From NCBI GenBank assembly GCA_048498415.1, contig JBEHYA010000050.1, positions 1 through 14,341 of the forward strand: 14,341 nt of DNA, given 5' to 3'. This DNA is from JBEHYA01 sp048498415 (GTDB lineage Bacteria > Pseudomonadota > Alphaproteobacteria > UBA9219 > RGZA01). Positions 14,318 to 14,341 of this stretch are shown in pieces; within the stretch, counting starts at the first letter, position 1; every line of letters starts with the position of its first letter. A program made the translations under genes and the position numbers. The notes under the pieces were generated by a model, which worked only from the letters and a program-made list of their open reading frames with translations, was not told the origin of the DNA and did not search any database.

Positions 14318-14337
14318 GCCCCGTTGAAAAACGGGGC
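14318..14337 (+). terminator. Probable intrinsic terminator of the plus-strand operon
   Basis: A perfect 8-bp stem, GCCCCGTT paired with AACGGGGC, closes a GAAA tetraloop 4 nt after the ATPase stop codon. The window ends 4 nt past the stem, so a following T run cannot be seen. It could also serve a gene converging from the right. Confidence 0.6.
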
Positions 14338-14341
14338 CCAT

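Overview
The window looks like a chromosomal segment of a GC-rich (high fifties by eye) Gram-negative bacterium, most likely an alphaproteobacterium. The pointers are pyruvate phosphate dikinase beside glycyl-tRNA synthetase, a DUF815-type ATPase, GTCAT...ATGAC palindromic repeats of the kind scattered through alphaproteobacterial genomes, and O-antigen-type sugar genes. This placement is an inference from gene content; no rRNA or tRNA is present to confirm it. There is no phage, IS, CRISPR or plasmid signature.

Left part (1-8633, all minus strand, so transcribed right to left). In transcription order: an unrecognised 227-aa soluble protein; ilvD (branched-chain amino acid synthesis); a ferritin-like diiron protein with a complete six-ligand set; a single-chain glycyl-tRNA synthetase; ppdK; and, 3 nt after ppdK, the N-terminal part of a membrane sensor resembling chemotaxis receptors, cut off by the window edge. 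Two compound palindromic repeats (4968-5054 and 6070-6163) each lie within a few bases of a stop codon. A promoter with an overlapping palindrome is visible before the diiron gene. Another possible promoter before the glycyl-tRNA synthetase takes its -35 from the end of a repeat.

Right part (8634-14341) is a small surface-polysaccharide module. A short-chain dehydrogenase-like protein (+) runs tail to tail into a GT2 glycosyltransferase (-), overlapping it by 37 bp. Divergent from the glycosyltransferase is a plus-strand run: a WecA/WbpL-type polyprenyl-phosphate sugar-phosphate transferase, a WbpM/CapD-type membrane nucleotide-sugar 4,6-dehydratase 4 nt later, and a DUF815-type ATPase overlapping it by 8 bp, followed by a strong hairpin at the window end. 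WbpM makes a 4-keto-6-deoxy UDP-sugar, the SDR could be its reductase or epimerase partner (though it lacks the usual Tyr), the WbpL-type enzyme would load the sugar onto undecaprenyl phosphate, and the GT2 would extend the chain.

Most of the window is ordinary housekeeping and envelope biosynthesis. The points most worth a second look are: an AT-rich patch inside the glycyl-tRNA synthetase gene; the single-chain form of that enzyme at a locus where alphaproteobacteria usually carry the two-subunit form; the paired repeats with compensatory differences; the palindrome over the diiron-gene promoter; and the SDR without its catalytic Tyr. I see no convincing previously undescribed multi-gene system.
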